A stretch of DNA of 64,000 nucleotides from Planosporangium mesophilum (GTDB lineage: Bacteria > Actinomycetota > Actinomycetes > Mycobacteriales > Micromonosporaceae), in contig NZ_BOON01000014.1 of assembly GCF_016863255.1 (NCBI RefSeq), positions 28,171-92,170 on the forward strand, given 5' to 3'. The notes under the pieces are model-generated. The model saw only the letters and a list, made by a program, of their open reading frames with translations, made no database searches and had not been told where the DNA came from. Shown here one piece after another: positions 46,015-54,580 of this stretch. The position numbers and the translations under genes were made by a program. The stretch's first letter is position 1; every line of letters begins with the position of its first letter.

Positions 46015-46419
46015 ATGTACTCATCAGTAATAACGGTTCGGACGGGCTCCATGCCCACAGTTCGGGACATCACCGGTGAGGCAGCCGAGTTCGTTTCGGG
46101 GCACGGTGACGGATTGCTCCATGTATTCGTACCGCACGCCACCGCCGGAATTGCGATCATCGAGACCGGTGCCGGTAGTGACGAGGATCTCCTGCTCGCC
46201 CTCGACGCCGCGCTGCCCGCCGACGACCGGTGGCGGCACCGCCACGGCTCGCCCGGGCACGGTCGCGACCACGTCCTGCCGGCGTTCGTCGCGCCGTACG
46301 CGACGCTCCCGGTCGTCGGCGGCAAGATCGCTCTCGGTACCTGGCAGTCCATCTGCCTGGTCGACCCGAACGGCGACAACCCGACGCGGCAGGTGCGCTT
46401 CTCGTTCCTGGCGGGATGA
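46015..46419 (+). CDS. YjbQ family (UPF0047) protein
   Basis: A 134-residue YjbQ/UPF0047 protein. FVPHATAGIAIIETG carries the conserved HATA and Glu, and the C-terminal GTWQSICLVDPNGDN the GTWQ motif. Relatives show weak thiamin phosphate synthase activity; the true role is unclear. A thiamin link would suit the two TPP enzymes on either side, but that is conjecture. No ribosome site is seen before the ATG. Confidence 0.88.
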   Translation: MYSSVITVRTGSMPTVRDITGEAAEFVSGHGDGLLHVFVPHATAGIAIIETGAGSDEDLLLALDAALPADDRWRHRHGSPGHGRDHVLPAFVAPYATLPVVGGKIALGTWQSICLVDPNGDNPTRQVRFSFLAG

Positions 46420-46513
46420 GCGTCCCGACAGGGTGAGCTTGCGGTTCCCGGCCGCCCGAGGGCTCCACGATCAAGCCTGACGGGTCCACGATCGAGGTGG
46501 ATGGGGAAGGGGG

Positions 46514-48943
46514 GTGACCGTGGATCGGGACATCGATGCCCGCACTGGCACGGGCGGCGAGGTTTCGGACATGCTGTCCGTCGTGACCACGCCTCAGGAT
46601 CTCGACGAGCGTTTCCGGGCGGTCCTCGGCGGGATGAGTCCGGCGGAGGAGAAGCGCGACCCGGGCGATCCGGTACGTCAGGGCACGACGCTGACCGGCG
46701 CGCAGACCCGCGAGCTGTTCGAGGCGCAGCTCGCCAGCCGCCACCTGGACCTCGCCGCCCGCTGGCTGCGCAGCTTCGGCGAGGGGTACTACACCATCGG
46801 CTCGGCCGGCCACGAGGGGAACGCGGCGGTGGCCGCCGCGCTGCGGCCGACGGACCCGGCGCTGCTGCACTACCGGTCGGGCGGGTTCTACTGCGCCCGG
46901 GCCGCCCAGGTGCCCGACAGTGATCCGATCCGCGACGTCCTGCGCGGCATCGTCGCCTCCGTGAAGGAGCCGATCGCCGGTGGGCGCCACAAGGTCTTCG
47001 GCAACGCCGACCTGAACGTCATCCCGACCACCTCGACCATCGGCTCCCACCTGCCCCGGGCCGTCGGCGTCGCGTACGCGATCGAGCGCGGCCGGCGGGT
47101 GTCCCGGCTGGGCGCGCAGGCCACGGGCTGGCCCGGCGACGCGCTGGTGCTCTGCTCCTTCGGCGACGCCTCGGTCAACCACGCCAGCGCCCTGGCCGGC
47201 CTCAACACCGCCGGCTGGTCGGCACACATCGGGCTGCGGCTGCCGCTGCTGTTCGTCTGCGAGGACAACGGCATCGGCATCAGCGTGCGGTCGCCCGAGG
47301 GCTGGATCGAGCAGTCGTTACGGGGCCGGCCGGGCCTGCGGTACTTCGCCGCCGACGGCTGCGACCCGGCCGCCGCGTACGACACCTGCGCGGAGGCGGC
47401 GGCCTGGGTGCGCCGGACGCGGCGCCCCGCCGTCCTGCACCTGTCGATGGTGCGGCTGATGGGCCACGCCGGCGCCGACGCCGAACTGGGGTACCGCAGC
47501 CGCGCCGAGATCGCCGCCGACCTGGAGCGCGATCCACTGGTGGCCACCGCCTCGCTGCTGGTCCAGGCCGGCCTCGCCACCCCCGCCGAGCTGCTCACCC
47601 GGTACGACGAGGTCGGCTGGGAGGTGCGCCGGGTCGCGGAGGAGACCCTCGCCGAGCCCAAGCTCGCCACGGCCGGGGAGGTGACCAGCGTGCTTGCGCC
47701 GCGCCGGCCGGCACGCGTCGCCCGCGCCATCTCCGACGCCGCGACGCGGCTGGCCGCCCCGGCGGTCGAGGTCGCCGACCTGCCGCCGGACGAGGAAGAG
47801 CCCCAGCCCGCCGCAACGGGCACCGCCGTCGCCCGGGCGCTCGGCGGCATCGGGGTGCCCAGCAGCGCCGCCCGCATCGGCGCCTTCGGCGGCCGGCTCC
47901 CGGAGGAGGCCGGCGGGCTCACCCTCGCCCAGACGATCAACGCGACGCTGACGGACGCGCTCCTCGCGTACCCGCAGATGGTCGTCTTCGGTGAGGACGT
48001 CGCGGCCAAGGGCGGCGTGTACGGGGTGACGAAGGGGCTGCGCGACCGGTTCGGTCCGGGCCGCGTCTTCGACACGCTGCTGGACGAGACGTCGATCCTC
48101 GGATTGGGGCTCGGCGCCGGGCTGGGCGGGATGCTGCCCGTACCCGAGATCCAGTACCTGGCGTATCTGCACAACGCCGAGGACCAGTTGCGCGGCGAGG
48201 CCGCCACCATGCAGTTCTTCGCCAAGGGGAGCTACCGCAACCCGATGGTGGTACGGGTCGCCGGCCTGGCCTACCAGTCCGGCTTCGGCGGCCACTTCCA
48301 CAACGACAACTCGGTCGCGGTGCTGCGCGACATCCCCGGCCTGGTCGTCGCCGTACCGTCGCGGGCCGAGGACGCCGGTCCGATGCTGCGGACCTGCCTG
48401 GCGGCCGCGGTGGTCGACGGTACGGTCTCCGCGTTCGTGGAGCCGATTGCGCTCTACCACACCCGTGACCTGCACGCCGACGGCGACGGCCAGTGGCTGG
48501 GGGAGTACCTGCCGCCCGGGCGCTGGCCGGGTTCCCACGTCCCGATCGGCCGGGCCCGGGTGTACGACCACGATCTGTCCCAGGACCTGACGATCATCAC
48601 CTTCGGCAACGGCGTCCGGCTGTCGCTACGGGCCGCCGCGCGGCTGGCCGCCGAGGGGATCGGCTGCAAGGTGGTCGACCTGCGTTGGCTGTCGCCGCTG
48701 CCGGTCGCGGACATCATCCGGGAGTCCTCGTCCACGGGGCGGGTCCTCGTCGTGGACGAGACCCGGCGCAGCGGCGGCGTCGGCGAGGGCGTGCTCGCGG
48801 TCCTGGTCGACACGGGATACGTGGGGGTCGCGCGGAGGGTTGCCGCAGTAGACTCGTTCATTCCGCTAGGTCCGGCCGCGGCGCACGTCCTGGTGTCCGA
48901 GGACCAGATCGTCCAGGCGGCGAGGTCGTTGCTGGCGCGCTGA
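46514..48943 (+). CDS. fused E1 alpha-beta 2-oxoacid dehydrogenase component
   Basis: An 809-residue fusion of the two E1 chains of a branched-chain-type 2-oxoacid dehydrogenase. Residues 60-390 are E1 alpha (GYYTIGSAGHEGNAAVAAAL; TPP motif GDAS at 217 with DN at 251). A Pro/Glu linker follows, and 470-805 is E1 beta (FGEDVAAKGGVYGVTKGL, DTLLDETSILGLGLGAG). The usual GDG is GDA. It would decarboxylate branched-chain oxoacids to give primers for iso/anteiso fatty acids; no E2 or E3 is adjacent. Start GTG 46514, or GTG 46520 with better spacing from GGAAGGGGG. Confidence 0.88.
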   Translation: MTVDRDIDARTGTGGEVSDMLSVVTTPQDLDERFRAVLGGMSPAEEKRDPGDPVRQGTTLTGAQTRELFEAQLASRHLDLAARWLRSFGEGYYTIGSAGHEGNAAVAAALRPTDPALLHYRSGGFYCARAAQVPDSDPIRDVLRGIVASVKEPIAGGRHKVFGNADLNVIPTTSTIGSHLPRAVGVAYAIERGRRVSRLGAQATGWPGDALVLCSFGDASVNHASALAGLNTAGWSAHIGLRLPLLFVCEDNGIGISVRSPEGWIEQSLRGRPGLRYFAADGCDPAAAYDTCAEAAAWVRRTRRPAVLHLSMVRLMGHAGADAELGYRSRAEIAADLERDPLVATASLLVQAGLATPAELLTRYDEVGWEVRRVAEETLAEPKLATAGEVTSVLAPRRPARVARAISDAATRLAAPAVEVADLPPDEEEPQPAATGTAVARALGGIGVPSSAARIGAFGGRLPEEAGGLTLAQTINATLTDALLAYPQMVVFGEDVAAKGGVYGVTKGLRDRFGPGRVFDTLLDETSILGLGLGAGLGGMLPVPEIQYLAYLHNAEDQLRGEAATMQFFAKGSYRNPMVVRVAGLAYQSGFGGHFHNDNSVAVLRDIPGLVVAVPSRAEDAGPMLRTCLAAAVVDGTVSAFVEPIALYHTRDLHADGDGQWLGEYLPPGRWPGSHVPIGRARVYDHDLSQDLTIITFGNGVRLSLRAAARLAAEGIGCKVVDLRWLSPLPVADIIRESSSTGRVLVVDETRRSGGVGEGVLAVLVDTGYVGVARRVAAVDSFIPLGPAAAHVLVSEDQIVQAARSLLAR

Positions 48944-49090
48944 TTTTCCTGCTCGTTCGGCGAGTTCGTTCGGCGAGCCACTTGCGCCGGGAGCCTCAAC
49001 TGTGTGGACTACGCGCTAACAGCGTCCACGACCGCGCCCGGGAAGTGGATACTGCTGCGTAGACGTGACAAGACAGGGAGGCACCAGACA

Positions 49091-49525
49091 GTGAACGCGA
49101 CCGCGGGCCAGGCCGACGTGAAGAGCCTGGCGGACCGGTTCGGGATCGAGCCGGGCATGGTCGTTATGGAGATGGGGTACGACGATGACGTCGACGAAGA
49201 TCTCCGCGACGCGCTGATTGACCGGTGTGGCGAACTGGTGGACGAGGACACCGACGAGGTGGTCGACGCCGTACTGCTGTGGTGGCGTGACGGTGACGGT
49301 GACCTGGTCGAGACGCTGATCGACGCGCTCGGACCGCTGACAGACAACGGCGTGGTGTGGCTGCTCACGCCCAAGGCTGGGCGCGACGGGCACGTCGAGC
49401 CCAGCGAGATCAACGAGTCGGCGCCGACCGCCGGCCTGCAGCAGACGTCCACCGTCAACGCCGGCAAGGACTGGACGGCCGCCCGTCTGGTCGTCCCGAG
49501 GGGTGCCCGGGTCAAGCAGCGCTGA
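49091..49525 (+). CDS. DUF3052 family protein
   Basis: A 144-residue actinobacterial DUF3052 protein. The first half is acidic (FGIEPGMVVMEMGYDDDVDE and LVDEDTDEVVDAVLLWWRDG). The second half has a Rossmann-like strand pattern (NGVVWLLTPKAGRDGHVEP) and a C-terminal NAGKDWTAARLV. Function unknown; relatives sit next to aceE and a peroxiredoxin in other actinomycetes, as here. The GTG at 49091 lies about 9 bases after GGGAGG. Upstream a GTTCGGCGAGTTC unit is tandemly repeated near 48957-48978. Confidence 0.85.
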   Translation: MNATAGQADVKSLADRFGIEPGMVVMEMGYDDDVDEDLRDALIDRCGELVDEDTDEVVDAVLLWWRDGDGDLVETLIDALGPLTDNGVVWLLTPKAGRDGHVEPSEINESAPTAGLQQTSTVNAGKDWTAARLVVPRGARVKQR

Positions 49526-49654
49526 GTTCGCCCGTCTGGAGGACCGCCGGCCCGTACGCGGCCGGCGGCCGGTCTTGGCGTGCCCGTATCCTCGGTGCGA
49601 CTGTTTGATGTCCGACCACGTTGGTCGACTGTTCCTGCGACCGTAGGAGAAGGC

Positions 49655-50116
49655 ATGCCGATCGAGGTAGGTGCGCAGGCGCCCGACTTCGTCCTCAAGG
49701 ACCAGAACAACCAGGACGTCCGGCTCGCGGATTTCCGGGGTGAGAAGAACGTGCTCCTGGTGTTCTACCCGCTCGCGTTCACTGGTATCTGCCAGGGCGA
49801 GCTGTGTCAGGTGCGCGACAACATCGGTGATTTCCAGAGCGACAGCGTCCAGGTGCTGGCGATCAGCGTGGACTCGGTCTTCGCCCACAAGGTCTGGGCC
49901 GAGCGGGAGGGCTTCGAGTTCCCGCTGCTGTCGGACTTCTGGCCGCACGGCGAGGTCGCCCACGCGTACGGGGTGTTCAACCGCGACAAGGGCTTCGCCA
50001 ACCGCGGTACGTTCGTGATCGACCGGGACGGGATCGTCCGTCACGCCGAGATGAACGAGCCGGGAGAGCCCCGTGACCAGCAGGCCTGGCGGAAGGCGCT
50101 GGCCGAACTGGCGTGA
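49655..50116 (+). CDS. AhpE-type peroxiredoxin
   Basis: A 153-residue thiol peroxidase reducing hydroperoxides and peroxynitrite. The peroxidatic Cys46 lies in LAFTGICQGEL, with Thr43, and Arg near 118 completes the site. Unlike classic one-Cys AhpE, a second cysteine (Cys51) follows 5 residues later and could act as resolving thiol. FYPLAFTGICQGEL is otherwise AhpE-like. ATG after GTAGGAG. Confidence 0.92.
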   Translation: MPIEVGAQAPDFVLKDQNNQDVRLADFRGEKNVLLVFYPLAFTGICQGELCQVRDNIGDFQSDSVQVLAISVDSVFAHKVWAEREGFEFPLLSDFWPHGEVAHAYGVFNRDKGFANRGTFVIDRDGIVRHAEMNEPGEPRDQQAWRKALAELA

Positions 50117-50130
50117 CCTGGGCACCTCCA

Positions 50131-50226
50131 CCAGGATCACCGCTCTCCCCATGATCACCGCTTCCCCCATGATCACCGAGAGTTGTGGGCGTCATGGCGC
50201 CGCAAAGTCTCGGTGATCATGGTGGA
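50131..50226. repeat. 18-bp tandem repeats ending in an inverted repeat
   Basis: CCA(G/T)GATCACCG occurs at 50131, 50149 and 50167, exactly 18 bases apart, with CTCTCC or CTTCCC spacers. The last copy extends into CCATGATCACCGAGA, which is reversed as TCTCGGTGATCATGG at 50208-50222 (19-bp arms with one mismatch if extended to 50163 and 50226) around a 26-base loop. The array lies between the peroxiredoxin stop and tRNA-Val. Confidence 0.7.
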
Positions 50227-50281
50227 GTGGTGTGCCGCGCAGGAGGTATTCTCGCGCGGCAAGGTAAGCTAACCGCCGTTT

Positions 50282-50353
50282 GGGTGCGTAGCTCAGTGGA
50301 AGAGCACTCGCCTTACAAGCGAGGGGTCGCTGGTTCGAACCCAGCCGCGCCCA
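50282..50353 (+). tRNA. tRNA-Val (anticodon UAC)
   Basis: A 72-nt cloverleaf. The acceptor stem GGGTGCG pairs with CGCGCCC (one G-U), the D-arm is GCTCAGTGGAAGAGC, the anticodon stem CTCGC/GCGAG encloses loop CTTACAA with anticodon TAC at 50314-50316, and the T-arm CTGGTTCGAACCCAG is canonical. The discriminator is A; a full CCA is not encoded (ACCG follows). Confidence 0.97.
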
Positions 50354-50358
50354 CCGAT

Positions 50359-50390
50359 GATGGCCCGGGTATCCGCCCGGGCCATCCCGC
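50359..50390 (+). terminator. terminator after tRNA-Val
   Basis: GATGGCCCGGG, loop TATCCG and CCCGGGCCATC form a perfect 11-bp stem, followed by CCGCTTTT. This is one of the few hairpins here with a T tract, beginning 6 bases after the tRNA. Confidence 0.9.
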
Positions 50391-50538
50391 TTTTGTGCAA
50401 CCCCCCCGGTTGAACGGGGCCTGCCCTGCCCAGGTGAAGTGCTGCCGGATCTCGGCGCGTCCCTCCAGTCGCAGCGCACGATCATGAAGGTCAACAGGGG
50501 GCGCGCTCCGGCCTTTGCCCGCCGGTAGCCTGCTCGCC

Positions 50539-51153
50539 GTGGATCACCTGCTCGGGACGGTCGGGACGGCGGTCGGCGTGTTCGCCGGGACCAACGTCGA
50601 CGACCTCATCGTGCTGACCGTGTTGTTCCTGTCGTCGAGGGCGAGCGGCAGACCCAAGGGATGGCAGATCTGGGCGGGACAGTACGCGGGTATCGGCGTA
50701 CTGGTCGCCGTCTCCGTCCTGACCGCGCTGGGTCTGACGATCGTTCCCGATCGGTGGGTCGGTCTGCTCGGTCTCATGCCACTCGGCCTGGGCGTACGGG
50801 GTCTGGTCAAGGCGATCCGCGCGCACGGCGACGGCGAGCAGTCGAACCCGGCGGTCGCCACCGGCCTGCTCTCGATCGCGGGCGTGACGATCGCCAACGG
50901 TTCGGACAACGTATCGGTCTACACGCCGATCTTCCGTACCGCCGGGCCGGGCGCGACCGGCGGTACGGTCGCGGTGTTCGCGGTGCTGGTGGCGGTGTGG
51001 TGCCTGGCCGGCTCGTGGCTGGGCTCGCACAAGAAGGTCATCGAGGTGGTCGAGCGGCTCGGGCACTGGATCGTGCCCGCGGTGTTCATGCTCATCGGTG
51101 GGCTCATCGTCGTCGGGTCCGGCGTGATCGGAAGGGTGTTGTCCTTGGGGTAG
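50539..51153 (+). CDS. CadD-like cadmium resistance transporter
   Basis: A membrane protein of about 204 residues in the CadD family. Six hydrophobic helices are visible; the first carries FAGTNVDDLIVLTVLF with the conserved TN-x-DD, and a second conserved loop is TIANGSDNVSVYTP with its acidic residue. CadD-like proteins are LysE-superfamily exporters giving cadmium tolerance, but many members are unassigned. The GTG at 50539 starts the conserved part; an in-frame start at 50515 is possible. No ArsR/CmtR regulator is adjacent. Confidence 0.85.
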   Translation: MDHLLGTVGTAVGVFAGTNVDDLIVLTVLFLSSRASGRPKGWQIWAGQYAGIGVLVAVSVLTALGLTIVPDRWVGLLGLMPLGLGVRGLVKAIRAHGDGEQSNPAVATGLLSIAGVTIANGSDNVSVYTPIFRTAGPGATGGTVAVFAVLVAVWCLAGSWLGSHKKVIEVVERLGHWIVPAVFMLIGGLIVVGSGVIGRVLSLG

Positions 51154-51265
51154 CCACGGCGTGGGTTTCCGGGGCAGGTACGTGGTCCATCGCGGCGAGC
51201 CACTGCTGGCCAAGGTGCTGCCCGACGTCACCGCGCTCCACGATGCGACGATCTATGCTGCCCGC

Positions 51266-51385
51266 ATGGGTACCTGGCAGGTCCTCCTGCTTTCCGTGGT
51301 GGCCGGCATCCTCGTCGGCATGGGGGTCGGCGCCGGCAGGGCGGTGTGGCGCCGGTTCAAACGGCGTGACAACCGGGCTGGATAG
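51266..51385 (+). CDS. possible small single-pass membrane protein
   Basis: A 39-residue frame: a hydrophobic helix VLLLSVVAGILVGMGVGAG followed by a strongly basic tail WRRFKRRDNR, which predicts a membrane anchor with cytoplasmic C-terminus. A longer version from GTG 51161 is open. The ribosome site is weak, so coding status is uncertain. Confidence 0.4.
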   Translation: MGTWQVLLLSVVAGILVGMGVGAGRAVWRRFKRRDNRAG

Positions 51386-51402
51386 GCGCGGCGACGGCCG
51401 GT

Positions 51403-51927
51403 TCACCGGCAGACGCCAGGCTGCTCCGCCGCGGCCGCAGCGGCTTCCGGTATCGGTGCCCGCTCGGTCGGCGGCACGACCAGTACCGGACAGCGCGCGT
51501 GTACGGTCACGTCCTGACAGACCCGGCCGAGCAGCAGCGGTGACCCCCTACCGGGTTGGCCGGCGCCGATGACGATCAGGCCGGGGCCGCGCGCCGCTTC
51601 GAGGATGACCGTGGCGGGGTCGCCGTACACGACCTTGCAATCGGTGACCACAGCCGGCGCGACGTCGGCGACCAGGCGGTCGATGTGCTGTTGCAGGTCC
51701 CGTCTGACCGCGGATTCGCGCGCCGCCTGGGTGGCGGCCGTCTGGCCGATGGCGGCCTCGAACGCGGGTCCGGGGGTGTAGTCGGACGTCCCGAGCGCGT
51801 GCACGACACAGAGCGGGAGCGCCCGGCGGGACGCCTCGCGCAACCCCTCGGCGAGTACGGTCCAGTCGTCGTCGCCGTCGCCGGTGAGGCCGACGACGAT
51901 CAGTTCGGACCGGCGTTCCTCACTCAT
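51403..51927 (-). CDS. universal stress protein (UspA family)
   Basis: A 174-residue single-domain UspA protein. The ATP-binding type motif G-2x-G-9x-G-S/T is present in modified form at GAGQPGRGSPLLLG followed by VTVHARCPVLVV. LIVVGLTGDG begins the fold and KVVYGDPATVILEAA precedes the nucleotide loop. The Ala/Pro-rich tail is non-conserved. Role in stress adaptation by family; nothing here shows the trigger. Confidence 0.85.
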   Translation of the reverse strand: MSEERRSELIVVGLTGDGDDDWTVLAEGLREASRRALPLCVVHALGTSDYTPGPAFEAAIGQTAATQAARESAVRRDLQQHIDRLVADVAPAVVTDCKVVYGDPATVILEAARGPGLIVIGAGQPGRGSPLLLGRVCQDVTVHARCPVLVVPPTERAPIPEAAAAAAEQPGVCR

Positions 51928-52075
51928 CGCCTGCCACCTTCACCCCGACCGTCGCCGGTCCCGGCTGGCGCGGTGAAGGGCGAAGGTCCGGTGCCGCAGG
52001 GGCCGAATGGCTTGTCCGGCTCGACCGTCAGACCTCGGGTACGGAACCGCTGGTCAACCGGCTAGGCACTGCCAT

Positions 52076-52113
52076 TCATGCGCGCATGACACCACGATGC
52101 ATGCGCGCATGAC
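52076..52113. promoter_or_regulatory. two copies of the palindrome CATGCGCGCATG
   Basis: TCATGCGCGCATGAC at 52076-52090 and GCATGCGCGCATGAC at 52099-52113 carry the perfect 12-base palindrome CATGCGCGCATG twice, 23 bases apart (about two helical turns). They lie about 100 bases before the MFS gene and 150 before the universal stress gene, in a 282-base gap (51928-52209). Confidence 0.55.
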
Positions 52114-52209
52114 TCGCGCCGTTGTGGTGTCCGCCCCCGGTCAGCGCCTGCTAGCCGACCGGCAGCGCGGCGGCAGCCGGTAAGCGGCGGTCACCGGTAG
52201 GATTCCTCG

Positions 52210-53385
52210 ATGCCGGTGGCCCAACTCGAGCTGACGTACCGTCGGCTGGCCCGCGCGGCGCTGGGTACGGCGGTGGTCTTCGCCGTGAGCGGCGCGCTCC
52301 TCGGGACCTGGGTGTCCCGGCTGCCGGCGACCCGTGACCGCCTGCACGCCAGCCCCGCGGAGCTGGGCCTGGCCCTGCTCGCGCCCGGGGTGGGTTCGCT
52401 GGTCTCCATGCCGTCGACCGGGTGGCTGTGCCGGCGCTTCGGCAGCCGTGCCACGGTGGCCGCCTTCGCCCTGCCCTGCTGCGTGGCCGTCTTCGGCATG
52501 TCGGTGGTGCCGTCGCTGGCCACGCTCGCCGTCGCGCTTTTCGTGTGGGGCATGCTCTTCGGCGCCTGGGACGTGTCGATGAACGTACAGGGCAGCGCGG
52601 TCGAGCAGCGGGCCGGCCGGGCCTGGATGCCGCGCTACCACGCCTCCTGGAGCGCCGGCGGCATCGCGGGCGCCGCGGCGGGCGGCCTGGCCGCGCGGGC
52701 GGCGGTACCCGTACCGCTGCACTTCGCCCTGGCCGCGGGCGTCGGTGTGGTGCTGGTGGCCGGCGCTCTCCGGTTCTACATCCCGGACCGCGAGACCGGG
52801 CCGCCGGCGGAATCCGGCAAGCGGGGAGCGTGGTCGACGGTCCTGACCCGGCGGGTCGTCGCGATCGGCCTCATCACCCTGTGCGGCGTGACGGTCGAGG
52901 GCGCGGCGGCGGACTGGCTCGCGCTGTACCTCGTCGACGAGCGGCGCAGCGGCGAGGCTCTGGGCGCCGTCGGCTACGCGGTCTTCGCGTTCGCGATGGC
53001 CGCCGGGCGGTTCGTCGGTACCCCGATCATGGAACGGCTGGGCCGCCACGGCGCCGTGCGCGCCGGCGGGCTGGTGATCGCTGCCGGCGTGGCCGTGACG
53101 GTGTTCGGTCCGGGGCTGCCGCTGGCGTACCTCGGCACCGTGCTCTGGGCGCTCGGCGTCTGCCTGATCTTCCCCGCCGCGATGAGCGCCGCCGGGGAGT
53201 CGCCCGGGCGCCCGACCGACGCAATCGCCGCGGTCTCCGCCGTCGGGTACGCGGGGATCCTCACCGGGCCGCCGGTCATCGGCATCCTCGCCGACCACGT
53301 GGGCATCGGGCGGGCGCTGCTCGTACTCTTCGTGCTGGCCGCCGCCATCTGCGCCTTCGCGCCGGCGGTACGCGTCCGTCAATGA
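52210..53385 (+). CDS. MFS transporter
   Basis: A 391-residue, 12-helix major facilitator. The family motif between helices 2 and 3 appears as GWLCRRFGSRAT, and the MNVQGSAVEQRAGRAWMPRYH stretch after helix 4 is like the YbjJ/fucose-type MFS subgroup. The substrate is unknown. ATG start without a strong ribosome site. The two CATGCGCGCATG palindromes upstream are candidate control sites. The AI-2E gene starts 10 bases after its stop. Confidence 0.88.
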   Translation: MPVAQLELTYRRLARAALGTAVVFAVSGALLGTWVSRLPATRDRLHASPAELGLALLAPGVGSLVSMPSTGWLCRRFGSRATVAAFALPCCVAVFGMSVVPSLATLAVALFVWGMLFGAWDVSMNVQGSAVEQRAGRAWMPRYHASWSAGGIAGAAAGGLAARAAVPVPLHFALAAGVGVVLVAGALRFYIPDRETGPPAESGKRGAWSTVLTRRVVAIGLITLCGVTVEGAAADWLALYLVDERRSGEALGAVGYAVFAFAMAAGRFVGTPIMERLGRHGAVRAGGLVIAAGVAVTVFGPGLPLAYLGTVLWALGVCLIFPAAMSAAGESPGRPTDAIAAVSAVGYAGILTGPPVIGILADHVGIGRALLVLFVLAAAICAFAPAVRVRQ

Positions 53386-53395
53386 GGTTTGGTGA

Positions 53396-54580
53396 ATGTC
53401 ACCCCGGGGGAGTATCCGTCGGGTGACGACGCAGAGCGCGCGTACCCCTGCCCGCATCACCCTCACCGTCATCGGGCTGGTGCTGATCACCCTGCTCGGC
53501 CTGTTTCTCGTGTACGAGACGCGCCGGGTCCTGACCTGGATCGTCATCGCCGCGTTCTTCGCCACGGCACTGCACCCGGCGGTGACCCGGTTCGAGCGCC
53601 GGGTCACCTGGATGCGGCGATGGCTGTCCACCCTGCTGGTCTTCCTGGCGGTGTTCCTCGTCCTGGCCGGGCTGGCGGCGTTGTTCGTGGCGCCGCTGAT
53701 CAGGGAGGCGAGCCACTTCGTCGACCAGCTTCCGGCCATCATCCGCGACACCCGTGCCGGCCGCGGCCCGCTGGGCGGGCTGCTCAACCGGTTCCATCTG
53801 CGCGAGTACGCCGAGCAGCACAGCGAGCAGATCCGTGACTATCTCAGCGGGCTCGGCACGCCCACGCTGGCCTTCCTGCGCGGCGCGGCCACCACCGTCG
53901 CCGGAATCCTCACCATCTTCGTGCTGTCGTACCTGATGGTGCTCCAGGCCCCGCGGCTGGTCGACGGGTTCCTCTCGCTGTTCGAACCGTCGCGCGCCGA
54001 GCGCATCCAGCGCGTCGGCCGCGAGTGCGCCCGTACGATCACCGGCTACCTCACCGGGAACCTGCTGATCAGCGTGATCTGTGGGGCGTTGACCTACGTG
54101 GTGCTGCTGGTGATGGGGGTGCCGTTCGCGGGGCTCATCGCGCTCTTCGTGGCGATCGCCGATCTGATCCCCCTCGTCGGCGCGACGCTCGGCGCGGTCG
54201 TCGCGACGCTCGCGGCGTTCTTCCAATCGCTGACGGCCGGCATCGTCGTCATCGTGTTCTTCATCGTGTACCAGCAGTTGGAGAACCACCTGCTGCAGCC
54301 GGTGATCCTGTCCCGCACGGTGCAGCTCGACCCGCTGACGGTAGTGGTCAGCATCCTGATCGCCACCGAGCTGGCCGGCCTCCTGGGCGCCCTGCTGGCG
54401 ATCCCGGTCGCCGCGATGATCCAGATCGTCGTACGGGACGTGTGGCGGGAGCGGCGGGCACGGCGTACACCTCCGGCAGGCGCGGAGCCGCCGGGTGCGG
54501 AGTCTCCCGAGCCGGCCGGGCCGTCCCCGGCGCCGCAGGTGGCCGCCCGGCCGGGGCGCGCGGCCCCTCGTACACCCTGA
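53396..54580 (+). CDS. AI-2E family (PerM-like) transporter
   Basis: A 394-residue membrane protein of the AI-2E exporter/PerM superfamily: three N-terminal hydrophobic segments, a polar periplasmic-type region (about 105-165), then five more helices. LIALFVAIADLIPLVGATLGAVVATL and YQQLENHLLQPVILSRTVQLDP are diagnostic pieces. The C-terminal 45 residues are Pro/Ala-rich. The substrate is not predictable; some relatives are Na+/H+ antiporters. Start ATG 53396 or GTG 53423 (after GGGGGAG). Confidence 0.88.
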   Translation: MSPRGSIRRVTTQSARTPARITLTVIGLVLITLLGLFLVYETRRVLTWIVIAAFFATALHPAVTRFERRVTWMRRWLSTLLVFLAVFLVLAGLAALFVAPLIREASHFVDQLPAIIRDTRAGRGPLGGLLNRFHLREYAEQHSEQIRDYLSGLGTPTLAFLRGAATTVAGILTIFVLSYLMVLQAPRLVDGFLSLFEPSRAERIQRVGRECARTITGYLTGNLLISVICGALTYVVLLVMGVPFAGLIALFVAIADLIPLVGATLGAVVATLAAFFQSLTAGIVVIVFFIVYQQLENHLLQPVILSRTVQLDPLTVVVSILIATELAGLLGALLAIPVAAMIQIVVRDVWRERRARRTPPAGAEPPGAESPEPAGPSPAPQVAARPGRAAPRTP

